DNA of 8,550 nt from an uncultured Clostridia bacterium. GTDB lineage: Bacteria; Bacillota; Clostridia; Christensenellales; Pumilibacteraceae. Below the pieces are notes generated by a model, which saw only the letters and a program-made list of their open reading frames with translations, was not told the DNA's origin and made no database searches. The position numbers and the translations under genes were made by a program. Below are positions 1 through 6,202 of this stretch, in pieces (within the stretch, counting starts at the first letter, position 1; every line of letters begins with the position of its first letter). The stretch lies in NCBI GenBank assembly GCA_947086925.1, contig CAMUAL010000050.1:1-8550 (forward strand), read 5' to 3'.

Positions 1-872
1 CCCAAATAGCTACTTCGAGTCCATTGATTCTTGCGGGCGCAAACAACGTAGACCCCGCAAAGATTTGCACCGGCAAGGCACTTTCGGAATCGGGAAGCGT
101 TGTTACAAACGTGGTTGCAACCGACAAAGAGCTTAAAACGATTGTAACCGATTTTCTGTCGCTTGTGGTTTCTCCTGTCGTAAATTCCGCAGACGACCCC
201 AACCGTAAGGCAAAAACCGCATCGCTTAAAAATTGCGGGGATATAGTTAAAGAAATTTTCGATAAGAACAGCGTTCTCGAACTGCGCGGAGGATACGCAA
301 AAGAAGTTTTAACGGGTTTTGCGCGTCTTGACGGAATCGCGGTTGGCTACGTAGCTACGCAAGGCAAAATAACAGAGAGCGGAGCGGATAAAGTAATCGA
401 ATTGCTCAACACGTGCGACTCGTTCGGGTTGCCCGTAATAAACTTAGTGAACTGCGGCGTAGCGGAAACATCGTATAAAACCGACTGTGCCGTCATGGCG
501 TCGGTGTCGGATATGATGTTTGCATATAATTCGGTATCGGTGCCTAAACTCGCGCTTATTTACGGCGAGGCAATAGGCGTAGGATATATGGCGTTTGCCG
601 CAAAAAGCAATGTTGATTACTCCGTTGCATGGGAAGATGCCAAAATAGGCACGGTTTCGTCCGAGGCGGCGGCTCGGCTTTTGTACGGCGGCGAAATCGC
701 AAATGCCAAAAACAAAGAGCAAGCGGCGGCAAAGCTTGCGACTGCTTATGCCGAAGAAAACATGGCGGCTTCCGTGGTAGCTCGGAAAGGTTATCTCGAT
801 AACGTAATCGAGCCCGCATTGTCGCGTCCGTATTTGATAGCGGCTTTACAAATTTATATCGATAAGGAGTAA
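1..872 (+). CDS. Acyl-CoA carboxyltransferase (MmdA / transcarboxylase 12S-like), C-terminal part, 5' truncated
   Basis: The reading frame is already open at base 3 (QIATSSPL...) with no stop upstream, so the gene starts before the window and the TTG at 24 is not its start. About 290 residues remain of a family usually near 460-520, so this is roughly the C-terminal carboxyltransferase half. Recognisable stretches, numbered from the TTG codon as residue 1, are the GFARLDGIAVGYVATQG strand (about 98-114), a helix with CDSFGLPVINLV (about 129-140), VPKLALIYGEAIGVGYM (about 174-190) and AWEDAKIG..SSEAAARLLYGG (about 204-226). The family moves a carboxyl group between an acyl-CoA and biotin. In decarboxylases such as methylmalonyl-CoA or glutaconyl-CoA decarboxylase this subunit feeds carboxybiotin to the Na+ pump. 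The downstream oadG-type, biotin carrier and oadB-type genes support that role. The usual PGF...G and GGAY signatures are altered, so the acyl-CoA substrate cannot be named from the sequence. Confidence 0.85.
   Translation, partial: QIATSSPLILAGANNVDPAKICTGKALSESGSVVTNVVATDKELKTIVTDFLSLVVSPVVNSADDPNRKAKTASLKNCGDIVKEIFDKNSVLELRGGYAKEVLTGFARLDGIAVGYVATQGKITESGADKVIELLNTCDSFGLPVINLVNCGVAETSYKTDCAVMASVSDMMFAYNSVSVPKLALIYGEAIGVGYMAFAAKSNVDYSVAWEDAKIGTVSSEAAARLLYGGEIANAKNKEQAAAKLATAYAEENMAASVVARKGYLDNVIEPALSRPYLIAALQIYIDKE
864..869 (+). promoter_or_regulatory. Ribosome binding site AAGGAG for the OadG-type gene
   Basis: AAGGAG lies within the last codons of the preceding carboxyltransferase gene. 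It is 10 bases upstream of the ATG at 880, only 2 bases from the ATG at 872, and 55 bases from the ATG at 925. Spacing therefore favours 880 as the start of the OadG-type subunit, even though the family N-terminus looks more typical from 925. Confidence 0.5.
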
Positions 873-879
873 TGAAAAT

Positions 880-1206
880 ATGCTGTTCGGTATGTTTTGC
901 AATTTACTGTCTTATAAGTTACAAATGAACGTAGGCAAGGCGGCGATAATCGCGCTTTTGGGTATTGTGATAGTGTTTGTCGTGCTTGCCGTTCTCGTAG
1001 GTATACTTACCTTGTTCAAACTAATCTTCAACATAAAGATTTCAAAAAAGAAAGAACAGGGCGACGTTACCGAAGCAAGCTCGACCGACAGTTCCGACGA
1101 GGACGAAATTGCCGCGGTAATAGCGGCGGTTATGGCTTGCATGGAAGAAGAATCCGACAGTGTAAGCGCGCCGTTTGTAGTAAAAAGCATTAAAAAGTTA
1201 AAATAA
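880..1206 (+). CDS. OadG-family gamma subunit of Na+-translocating decarboxylase
   Basis: This is a 108-residue protein with one strongly hydrophobic segment at about residues 21-51, followed by a basic stretch (KISKKK), an acidic Ser/Asp/Glu-rich linker (about 62-77), a short Ala/Val helix (EIAAVIAAVMACM, 77-89) and a basic C-terminus (FVVKSIKKLK). This single membrane span plus charged tail is the layout of OadG/MmdD-type subunits, which anchor the peripheral carboxyltransferase to the membrane beta subunit and help assemble the complex. Position between the carboxyltransferase and the biotin carrier supports the call. It starts 7 bases after the upstream stop. The start is uncertain: ATG 880 has AAGGAG at good spacing, while ATG 925 (MNVGKAAII...) gives a more family-like N-terminus but has no ribosome site. 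Low sequence conservation in this family means the call rests on topology and context. Confidence 0.8.
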   Translation: MLFGMFCNLLSYKLQMNVGKAAIIALLGIVIVFVVLAVLVGILTLFKLIFNIKISKKKEQGDVTEASSTDSSDEDEIAAVIAAVMACMEEESDSVSAPFVVKSIKKLK

Positions 1207-1231
1207 CAATTTTGTGGGAGGAATATAAGAT

Positions 1232-1582
1232 ATGCGTAAATTCAATGTAACCGTAAACGGAAAAGTCTATGCCGTAGAAGTGGAAGAAACCGAGGGAGGA
1301 GCTTCGGTAGCTCCCGTAAGCGTAGCTCCCGCAGCAACGCCCGCGCCCGCACCCGCCGCAGTTCCCGCAGGAGGAACAAAGGTAAATTCGCCTATGCCCG
1401 GTCTTGTTCTCAAACTTGCGGTTGCTAACGGCGACAGAGTCAAAAAAGGGGATAAGATTATCGTTTTAGAGGCAATGAAAATGGAAAACGACATCGTATC
1501 GCCTGCCGACGGTGTTATAGCGTTTGCGGTTAAGCAGGGCGATTCGGTGGAAACGGGCACGCTTTTGGCGTCTGTAAACTAA
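1232..1582 (+). CDS. Biotin carboxyl carrier protein (free-standing, 116 aa)
   Basis: This is the biotinyl carrier that shuttles the carboxyl group between carboxyltransferases and the membrane decarboxylase. The N-terminal approximately 20 residues (KFNVTVNGKVYAVEVEE) match the start of 1.3S / MmdC / GcdC-type carriers. A flexible Ala/Pro/Val linker follows (about 24-48), then a complete biotinyl domain (about 50-116). The biotinylation motif EAMKM is present with the acceptor Lys83, flanked by PMPG at 54-57 and the GD..KKGD turn before it. The linker contains a direct repeat (GTAGCTCCCG at 1307-1316 and 1322-1331). GGGAGG at 1216-1221 sits 10 bases before the ATG. It is the only carrier domain visible in the window, because the OadA-like protein downstream lacks one, so it probably serves both carboxyltransferases. 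It needs a biotin ligase encoded elsewhere. Confidence 0.95.
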   Translation: MRKFNVTVNGKVYAVEVEETEGGASVAPVSVAPAATPAPAPAAVPAGGTKVNSPMPGLVLKLAVANGDRVKKGDKIIVLEAMKMENDIVSPADGVIAFAVKQGDSVETGTLLASVN

Positions 1583-1594
1583 CGGAGAAAAACA

Positions 1595-2794
1595 ATGGAT
1601 ATATTCGGAATGCTCAAAAGCCTGTGGGAAAGTACGGGTTTTACGCAAAGCACATGGCAGAATTACGTTATGATTCTGGTGTCTTTCGTTTTATTCTATC
1701 TTGCCATTGTGCATAAATTCGAGCCGCTTTTGTTATTGCCTATTGCGTTCGGCATGCTTATGGTGAACATTCCCGGCGCAACGAACGTATTGTTTTACGA
1801 GGGGTACGACCCGTCGTCGGCAACTCACGGACTGCCCGAAGGCGTAGAGTCGGGCGGACTGTTCTATTATCTGTATCAAGGCGTCGAAAAAGTTATTTAT
1901 CCGCCTTTAATATTCATGGGAATAGGCGCAATGACCGACTTTGGACCGCTCATTTCCAATCCGAAAAGTCTTTTGATAGGAGCGGGCGCACAGATAGGTA
2001 TTTTTATCACCTTCTTCGGCGCAATACTTCTCGGCTTTAACGGTGCACGAGCGGCGTCCATCGCAATAATAGGCGGTGCGGACGGTCCCACGGCTATTTA
2101 TCTCAATCAGCAACTTTCTGCCAAATATCCTATGCTTAACGTAGGCACGCTGTTGCCGGCAATAGCCATTGCGGCTTACAGCTATATGGCACTTATTCCT
2201 GCCATACAGCCTCCGATTATGAGACTGCTTACCACCAAAAAAGAGCGCAGTATCCGCATGGAACAGCTTCGCTCCGTGTCAAAAAAAGAGAAAATTATTT
2301 TCCCGATAGTTGTGGTTTGCTTGGTTGCGCTTATACTGCCGCAGGCTTTACCTCTTATCGGTTGCCTTATGTTCGGCAATCTGCTTAAAGAAAGCATGGT
2401 AACCGAACGGCTTGCGAAAACGGCGAGCAACGAACTTATCAATATCGTTACCATCGTGCTCGGACTTATGGTAGGGGCAAAAGCAATCGGTCCTACTTTC
2501 TTAAAGCTCGAAACTCTCGAAATCATAGCTCTCGGACTTATAGCGTTCTGCTTCGGAACTGTGGGCGGCATATTGGTTGCAAAGGTCATGAACGTAATTT
2601 CGGGCGGCAAGATAAACCCGCTTATAGGCTCGGCAGGTGTTTCGGCGGTACCTATGGCGGCGCGAGTCTCGCAAAAAGAAGGGCAAAAATACGACCCCGA
2701 CAATTATTTGTTAATGCACGCAATGGGTCCTAACGTAGCGGGCGTAATAGGAAGTGCCGTGGCGGCAGGCGTATTGCTTGCTATTCCTTGGTAA
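1595..2794 (+). CDS. Na+-translocating decarboxylase beta subunit (OadB/MmdB/GcdB family)
   Basis: This 399-residue polytopic membrane protein decarboxylates carboxybiotin and couples that step to Na+ export. Key family residues are present. D163 in GGADGPTAIY corresponds to D203 of Klebsiella OadB, and Y197 in AYSYMAL corresponds to Y229. N341, G345, S350 and R357 in the NPLIG..GVSAV..AAR segment correspond to N373, G377, S382 and R389. The C-terminus carries the family signature HAMGPNVAGVIGSAVAAG. VPMAAR rather than VPDAAR resembles, as I recall them, the acyl-CoA decarboxylase beta subunits (MmdB, GcdB) more than OadB. A charged cytoplasmic loop (TTKKERSIRMEQLR) begins near residue 213. 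Between D163 and Y197 there are about 8 more residues than in Klebsiella OadB. GGAG at 1584-1587 precedes the ATG. The protein is full length and intact, and should pump Na+ outward when run as a decarboxylase. Confidence 0.95.
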   Translation: MDIFGMLKSLWESTGFTQSTWQNYVMILVSFVLFYLAIVHKFEPLLLLPIAFGMLMVNIPGATNVLFYEGYDPSSATHGLPEGVESGGLFYYLYQGVEKVIYPPLIFMGIGAMTDFGPLISNPKSLLIGAGAQIGIFITFFGAILLGFNGARAASIAIIGGADGPTAIYLNQQLSAKYPMLNVGTLLPAIAIAAYSYMALIPAIQPPIMRLLTTKKERSIRMEQLRSVSKKEKIIFPIVVVCLVALILPQALPLIGCLMFGNLLKESMVTERLAKTASNELINIVTIVLGLMVGAKAIGPTFLKLETLEIIALGLIAFCFGTVGGILVAKVMNVISGGKINPLIGSAGVSAVPMAARVSQKEGQKYDPDNYLLMHAMGPNVAGVIGSAVAAGVLLAIPW

Positions 2795-2818
2795 TACGGT
2801 TAAATAGGAGAGAGTATT

Positions 2819-4219
2819 ATGGCTAAACAAGTTAAAATAATGGAAACCATATTGCGCGATGCTCATCAGTCGCAAGCGGCAACGCGCATGAGTATAGACG
2901 AAATGTTACCCGCTTGCGATAAGCTCGATAAAATAGGCTATTACGCTTTGGAAGCATGGGGCGGCGCGACCTTTGATTCGTGCCTCCGCTATTTAAACGA
3001 AGACCCGTGGGAGCGACTCAGAAAGCTCAGAAAAGCACTTCCGAACACAAAACTGCAAATGTTGTTGCGCGGTCAGAATCTTTTGGGTTATAAGCACTAT
3101 GCCGACGACGTTGTAGATGCTTTCTGCAAGCTTTCGGTAAAAAACGGTATAGACATCATACGTATATTCGACGCGCTAAACGACCCGCGCAATATGCGTC
3201 AGGCTATGGAAAGCACCAAAAAGTACGGCGGAACGGTTGAAGCGGCAATCAGCTACACAACAAGCGAAGTTCACACCGTCGAGTATTTTGTGAATCTTGC
3301 CGTAGAACTCGAAAAAATGGGAGCGGACATAATCTGCATAAAAGATATGGCAAACCTCTTATTGCCGTACACGGCGTACGAGCTTGTAAGCCGCTTGAAA
3401 GAAAAGATTAAAGTGCCTCTGCATTTGCATACTCACAACACGGCGGGCATAGGCGATATGACGAATCTTAAAGCGATAGAGGCGGGTTGCGATATTGTGG
3501 ATACCGCGCTCAGCCCGCTCGGAAACGGCACAAGTCAGCCGGCAACCGAATCGCTTGTCGCCACGTTAAAAGGTACCGAGTACGACACTGGAATAGACCT
3601 TGCCGCACTTAACGAACTTACCGTATATTTCAAAAAAGTTGCCGAACGTCTTACCGCCGACGGATTTTTAAGTCCGCAGGTGCTTAAAGTTGACGTAAAC
3701 GCTCTTATTTATCAGGTTCCGGGCGGTATGCTCAGCAACCTTATAAGTCAGCTTAAACAGCAAGGTGCGTCCGATAAACTTTTGGACGTATTGCAGGAAG
3801 TTCCACGCGTAAGAGCCGACCTCGGCTATCCTCCGCTTGTAACTCCTTCGAGTCAGATTGTGGGCACGCAAGCCGTGCTTAACGTGGTTACGGGCGAGCG
3901 TTACAAAATGGTAACGAAAGAAACAAAGGGAATGCTTTGCGGCGAATACGGCAAATTACCGCTCGACCCCAAACCCGCGGTTATCAAAAAAATAATAGGC
4001 GATACGCCGCGTATTACGTGCCGTCCCGCCGATAACATCGAACCCGAGCTTGACAAATTCCGCTCGGAAATAGCAGATTATATCGAGCAGGAAGAAGACG
4101 TTCTTACGCACGCGCTTTTCCCGCAACTTTCAGTTCCTTTCTTTAAGCGCAGAAAAGCCGCAAAATACGGTGTAGACGAAACAGTTTATCAAAAAGATTC
4201 TCCCGTTCATCCCATATGA
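2819..4219 (+). CDS. OadA/PycB-type carboxyltransferase (transcarboxylase 5S-like) without biotin domain
   Basis: This 466-residue enzyme belongs to the oxaloacetate decarboxylase alpha / pyruvate carboxylase subunit B family, which transfers carboxyl between a 2-oxoacid (oxaloacetate/pyruvate) and biotin in a metal-dependent TIM barrel. Visible signatures are ETILRDAHQS with metal ligand D14, ALEAWGGATFD, LLRGQN, RIFDALND, CIKDMA with the presumed carbamylated Lys175, and HLHTHNTAG with metal ligands H204 and H206. The conserved PYC/OADA domain follows, ending near FFKRRKAAKYG. OadA proteins with their own carrier are near 590 residues. Here the protein stops after the PYC/OADA domain, as in the 5S subunit of Propionibacterium transcarboxylase or PycB forms with separate carriers. 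AGGAG at 2806-2810 gives the start. The 3' end overlaps surE by 4 bases. The likely partner is the biotin carrier at 1232-1582. Whether it works as oxaloacetate decarboxylase or as half of a transcarboxylase is not decidable from sequence. Confidence 0.93.
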   Translation: MAKQVKIMETILRDAHQSQAATRMSIDEMLPACDKLDKIGYYALEAWGGATFDSCLRYLNEDPWERLRKLRKALPNTKLQMLLRGQNLLGYKHYADDVVDAFCKLSVKNGIDIIRIFDALNDPRNMRQAMESTKKYGGTVEAAISYTTSEVHTVEYFVNLAVELEKMGADIICIKDMANLLLPYTAYELVSRLKEKIKVPLHLHTHNTAGIGDMTNLKAIEAGCDIVDTALSPLGNGTSQPATESLVATLKGTEYDTGIDLAALNELTVYFKKVAERLTADGFLSPQVLKVDVNALIYQVPGGMLSNLISQLKQQGASDKLLDVLQEVPRVRADLGYPPLVTPSSQIVGTQAVLNVVTGERYKMVTKETKGMLCGEYGKLPLDPKPAVIKKIIGDTPRITCRPADNIEPELDKFRSEIADYIEQEEDVLTHALFPQLSVPFFKRRKAAKYGVDETVYQKDSPVHPI

Positions 4220-4947
4220 GAATCCTTTTAACAAATGACGACGGCATTCAAGCCGAGGGGCTCCGCGCACTTTACGTCGAGTTGAGTAAATCGCACGATT
4301 GCACGGTTATCGCGCCCGACGGCGAACGCAGTGCATGCAGTCATTCGCTTACCATTCACCGCGACTTGTTTTACGAAAAAACCGATTTGGGTTATGCCGT
4401 TTCGGGAAGTCCCGCAGATTGCGTAAAAATGGGAATCCTGCACATTATGGGCAAAGCTCCCGACCTTGTGATTTCGGGCATAAACAACGGTCCGAATTTA
4501 GGTTCGGACGTAATGTACAGCGGCACGGTATCGGCGGCAAAAGAAGCGGCGTATTTAAACATAAAAGGAATAGCGGTTAGTCTTTCTTCGCACAACGCGT
4601 CGAGCGAATTTTACGAAAAAGCGGCAAAATTGCTTGCCGAAAAACTAACGGAATTTACGGCACTTCCCATAGACACACAAACGGTTTTAAACGTAAACTA
4701 TCCCGTTAAAGCACCGTTTAAAGGCGTTAAATACACCAAAGCGGGCATAAACATTTATAACGATACTTATGTTTCCGTTGTGGATAATGCCTGTGTCAGG
4801 CTTAAAGGCGTTGCCGTTCGGCACGACAAAAACGACGACGACTGCGATGTCGAATTGATTAAAAAAGGGTATGCAACCGTCACTCCGCTTATGCTCGACA
4901 GCAACGATTACAAAGCACTTATGCTCATACAAAACGCTCGGAGATAA
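4216..4947 (+). CDS. surE: 5'/3'-nucleotidase SurE
   Basis: This 243-residue protein, the usual size for SurE, is a cytoplasmic metal-dependent phosphatase acting on nucleoside monophosphates and, in some species, short polyphosphate. The diagnostic N-terminus MRILLTNDDG carries metal ligands D8 and D9. S39 in GERSACSHS and the Asn of SGINNGPNLG (N90) complete the metal site, and SDVMYSGTVSAAKEA follows as in the family. The start codon overlaps the stop of the OadA-like gene (ATGA at 4216-4219). No Shine-Dalgarno-like sequence is seen in the roughly 20 bases before it, so initiation probably depends on ribosomes finishing the upstream gene. This ties a housekeeping phosphatase to expression of the energy module. 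No missing residues or truncation are apparent. Confidence 0.96.
   Translation: MRILLTNDDGIQAEGLRALYVELSKSHDCTVIAPDGERSACSHSLTIHRDLFYEKTDLGYAVSGSPADCVKMGILHIMGKAPDLVISGINNGPNLGSDVMYSGTVSAAKEAAYLNIKGIAVSLSSHNASSEFYEKAAKLLAEKLTEFTALPIDTQTVLNVNYPVKAPFKGVKYTKAGINIYNDTYVSVVDNACVRLKGVAVRHDKNDDDCDVELIKKGYATVTPLMLDSNDYKALMLIQNARR
4940..4943 (+). promoter_or_regulatory. GGAG ribosome binding site before a mini-ORF
   Basis: GGAG inside the last codons of surE lies 6 bases before an ATG at 4950, which opens a frame of only eight codons. The flavoprotein ATG at 4973 is 29 bases away, too far for direct use of this site, and has nothing better than a weak GGG at 4959-4961. Confidence 0.35.
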
Positions 4948-4949
4948 AT

Positions 4950-4976
4950 ATGCCTATTGGGTTGACAATTTTATGA
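4950..4976 (+). other. Possible eight-codon coupling ORF between surE and the flavoprotein gene
   Basis: ATG at 4950 reads MPIGLTIL and stops at TGA 4974-4976, overlapping the flavoprotein start ATG (4973-4975) as ATGA. With GGAG 6 bases upstream it could be translated and hand ribosomes to the flavoprotein gene. So short a frame can arise by chance, so this is a suggestion only. Confidence 0.25.
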
Positions 4977-6184
4977 TAGCGCACTACGACGTTGTTATAA
5001 TCGGAGCCGGAGCCGCGGGACTTATGGCGGCCGGCTCCGTTTTGAATAAGTCGATTCTTGTTTTGGAGCGCAACGAAAAAGCAGGTAAAAAACTTTACAT
5101 TACCGGCAAAGGCAGGTGCAATGTTACCAACGATTGCACGCCCGACGAGTTTTTGACTCACATTGTAACCAATCCGAGATTTTTATATTCGGCAATCAAC
5201 GGATTTACTCCGCAAGACACCGTGCATCTTTTGAACTCATGCAAAGTTCCCACCAAAACCGAGCGTGGCAATCGAGTGTTTCCCGTATCCGACAAAGCAA
5301 GCGACGTAATAAAAGCACTTTACGTGAGAGCATGCGATAACGGGGCGCGGTTTGTTTTCGATTCCCGCGTGACTTGCGTAAAATCTTCCGAAAACGGGTT
5401 TACCGTTATTACCGAAACGGGGGATTACAAATGTAATTACGTGATAGTCGCAACGGGCGGAAAAAGTTATCCGCTTACGGGAAGTACGGGCGACGGATAC
5501 GAAATCGCAAAAGATTTCGGACATGCTCTCACCGACACGCGACCGTCACTCACCTCGTTTACATTGAAAGAAAACGTATTCGAGCTTTCCGGCTTAACGC
5601 TTAAAAACGTAACCGTTAAAGTTACGGCAAACGGCAAAGAATATTCCGAGTTCGGCGAAATGCTTTACACGCATAACGGAGTCAGCGGGCCTACGATTCT
5701 TCGCCTGTCTGCTTACGTAAATTCCGCCAAAATGCCCGTTAAAATGTCGGTTGACTTAAAACCCGCATTAGACGAAAACACGCTCGACAAACGGATAGTT
5801 TCCGATTTTGCGCAATTCGGCAACAAACAGCTTAAAAACTCGCTTGACTTGCTTTTGCCGAAATCTCTTATAATGCCCGTAATAGCGCAAAGCGGTCTTA
5901 ACCCCGAAAAAAAGGTTAATATTATAAGCAAGGAAGAACGTCTTACGCTTGTGAGCACGCTCAAAAATCTCACTTACACCGTTGCCGCTTTGGGCGGTTT
6001 CGATAACGCCGTAGTAACGGCGGGCGGAGTTGACGTTAAATACGTAAACCCCAAAACAATGGAAAGTAAGCTTGTAAAAAATCTGTACTTTGCGGGTGAG
6101 ATTTTAGACGTAGATGCGCTTACGGGCGGCTTTAATATTCAAATTGCGCTTTCTACCGCATTTGCGGCGGCGAAAGCAATATAA
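4973..6184 (+). CDS. BaiN/HI0933-family FAD-dependent oxidoreductase
   Basis: The 403-residue flavoprotein starts MIAHYDVVIIGAGAAG, with the dinucleotide-binding GxGxxG at residues 11-16 and the acidic end of the second strand in VLERNEKAG. The block KKLYITGKGRCNVTN is the signature of the HI0933/BaiN family, and so is the C-terminal segment FAGEILDVDALTGGFNIQ, which closes the FAD site. The family is widespread. One member, BaiN, has been linked to bile-acid side reactions, but the general substrate is unknown and I do not assign one here. The frame stays open upstream to an ATG at 4871 inside surE, but those extra 34 residues have no family resemblance and would overlap surE by 77 bases. 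4973 places the FAD motif where it normally sits. It ends in tandem stop codons (TAATAA, 6182-6187). Position between surE and aroH-cmk suggests co-expression with housekeeping genes. Confidence 0.88.
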   Translation: MIAHYDVVIIGAGAAGLMAAGSVLNKSILVLERNEKAGKKLYITGKGRCNVTNDCTPDEFLTHIVTNPRFLYSAINGFTPQDTVHLLNSCKVPTKTERGNRVFPVSDKASDVIKALYVRACDNGARFVFDSRVTCVKSSENGFTVITETGDYKCNYVIVATGGKSYPLTGSTGDGYEIAKDFGHALTDTRPSLTSFTLKENVFELSGLTLKNVTVKVTANGKEYSEFGEMLYTHNGVSGPTILRLSAYVNSAKMPVKMSVDLKPALDENTLDKRIVSDFAQFGNKQLKNSLDLLLPKSLIMPVIAQSGLNPEKKVNIISKEERLTLVSTLKNLTYTVAALGGFDNAVVTAGGVDVKYVNPKTMESKLVKNLYFAGEILDVDALTGGFNIQIALSTAFAAAKAI

Positions 6185-6188
6185 TAAA

Positions 6189-6195
6189 GGCGGTG
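6189..6195 (+). promoter_or_regulatory. Ribosome binding site GGCGGTG for the chorismate mutase gene
   Basis: AAAGGCGGTGA just after the flavoprotein stop codons resembles the anti-Shine-Dalgarno complement AAGGAGGTGA with one mismatch. It ends 7 bases before the ATG at 6203, fixing that start. Confidence 0.55.
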
Positions 6196-6202
6196 ACAGG
6201 CA

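Noticed and set aside
24..26. TTG as start codon of the first gene
   Set aside because: The frame is open to the window edge and the remaining protein is only the C-terminal half of its family, so the true start lies upstream.
1307..1331. Direct repeat GTAGCTCCCG as a possible repeat element
   Set aside because: It encodes the repeated Val-Ala-Pro of the biotin carrier linker; low-complexity coding sequence explains it.
2182..2703. Long minus-strand frame of 173 codons opposite the beta-subunit gene
   Set aside because: It lies fully within a strongly conserved membrane-protein gene, has no family resemblance or ribosome site I can see, and is explained by codon bias of the sense strand.
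2795..2818. Possible terminator or regulatory gap between the beta subunit and OadA-like genes
   Set aside because: The 24-base gap holds only a ribosome binding site (AGGAG) with no hairpin and T-run.
4871..4972. N-terminal extension of the flavoprotein from ATG 4871
   Set aside because: The 34 extra residues come from surE sequence read out of frame, show no family similarity, and would push the FAD motif away from the N-terminus.
4962..4990. TTGACA at 4962-4967 as a -35 promoter box for the flavoprotein gene
   Set aside because: No TATAAT-like box lies at 16-18 bases downstream (that region reads GCACTACGAC), and the hexamer lies only 5 bases before the start codon.
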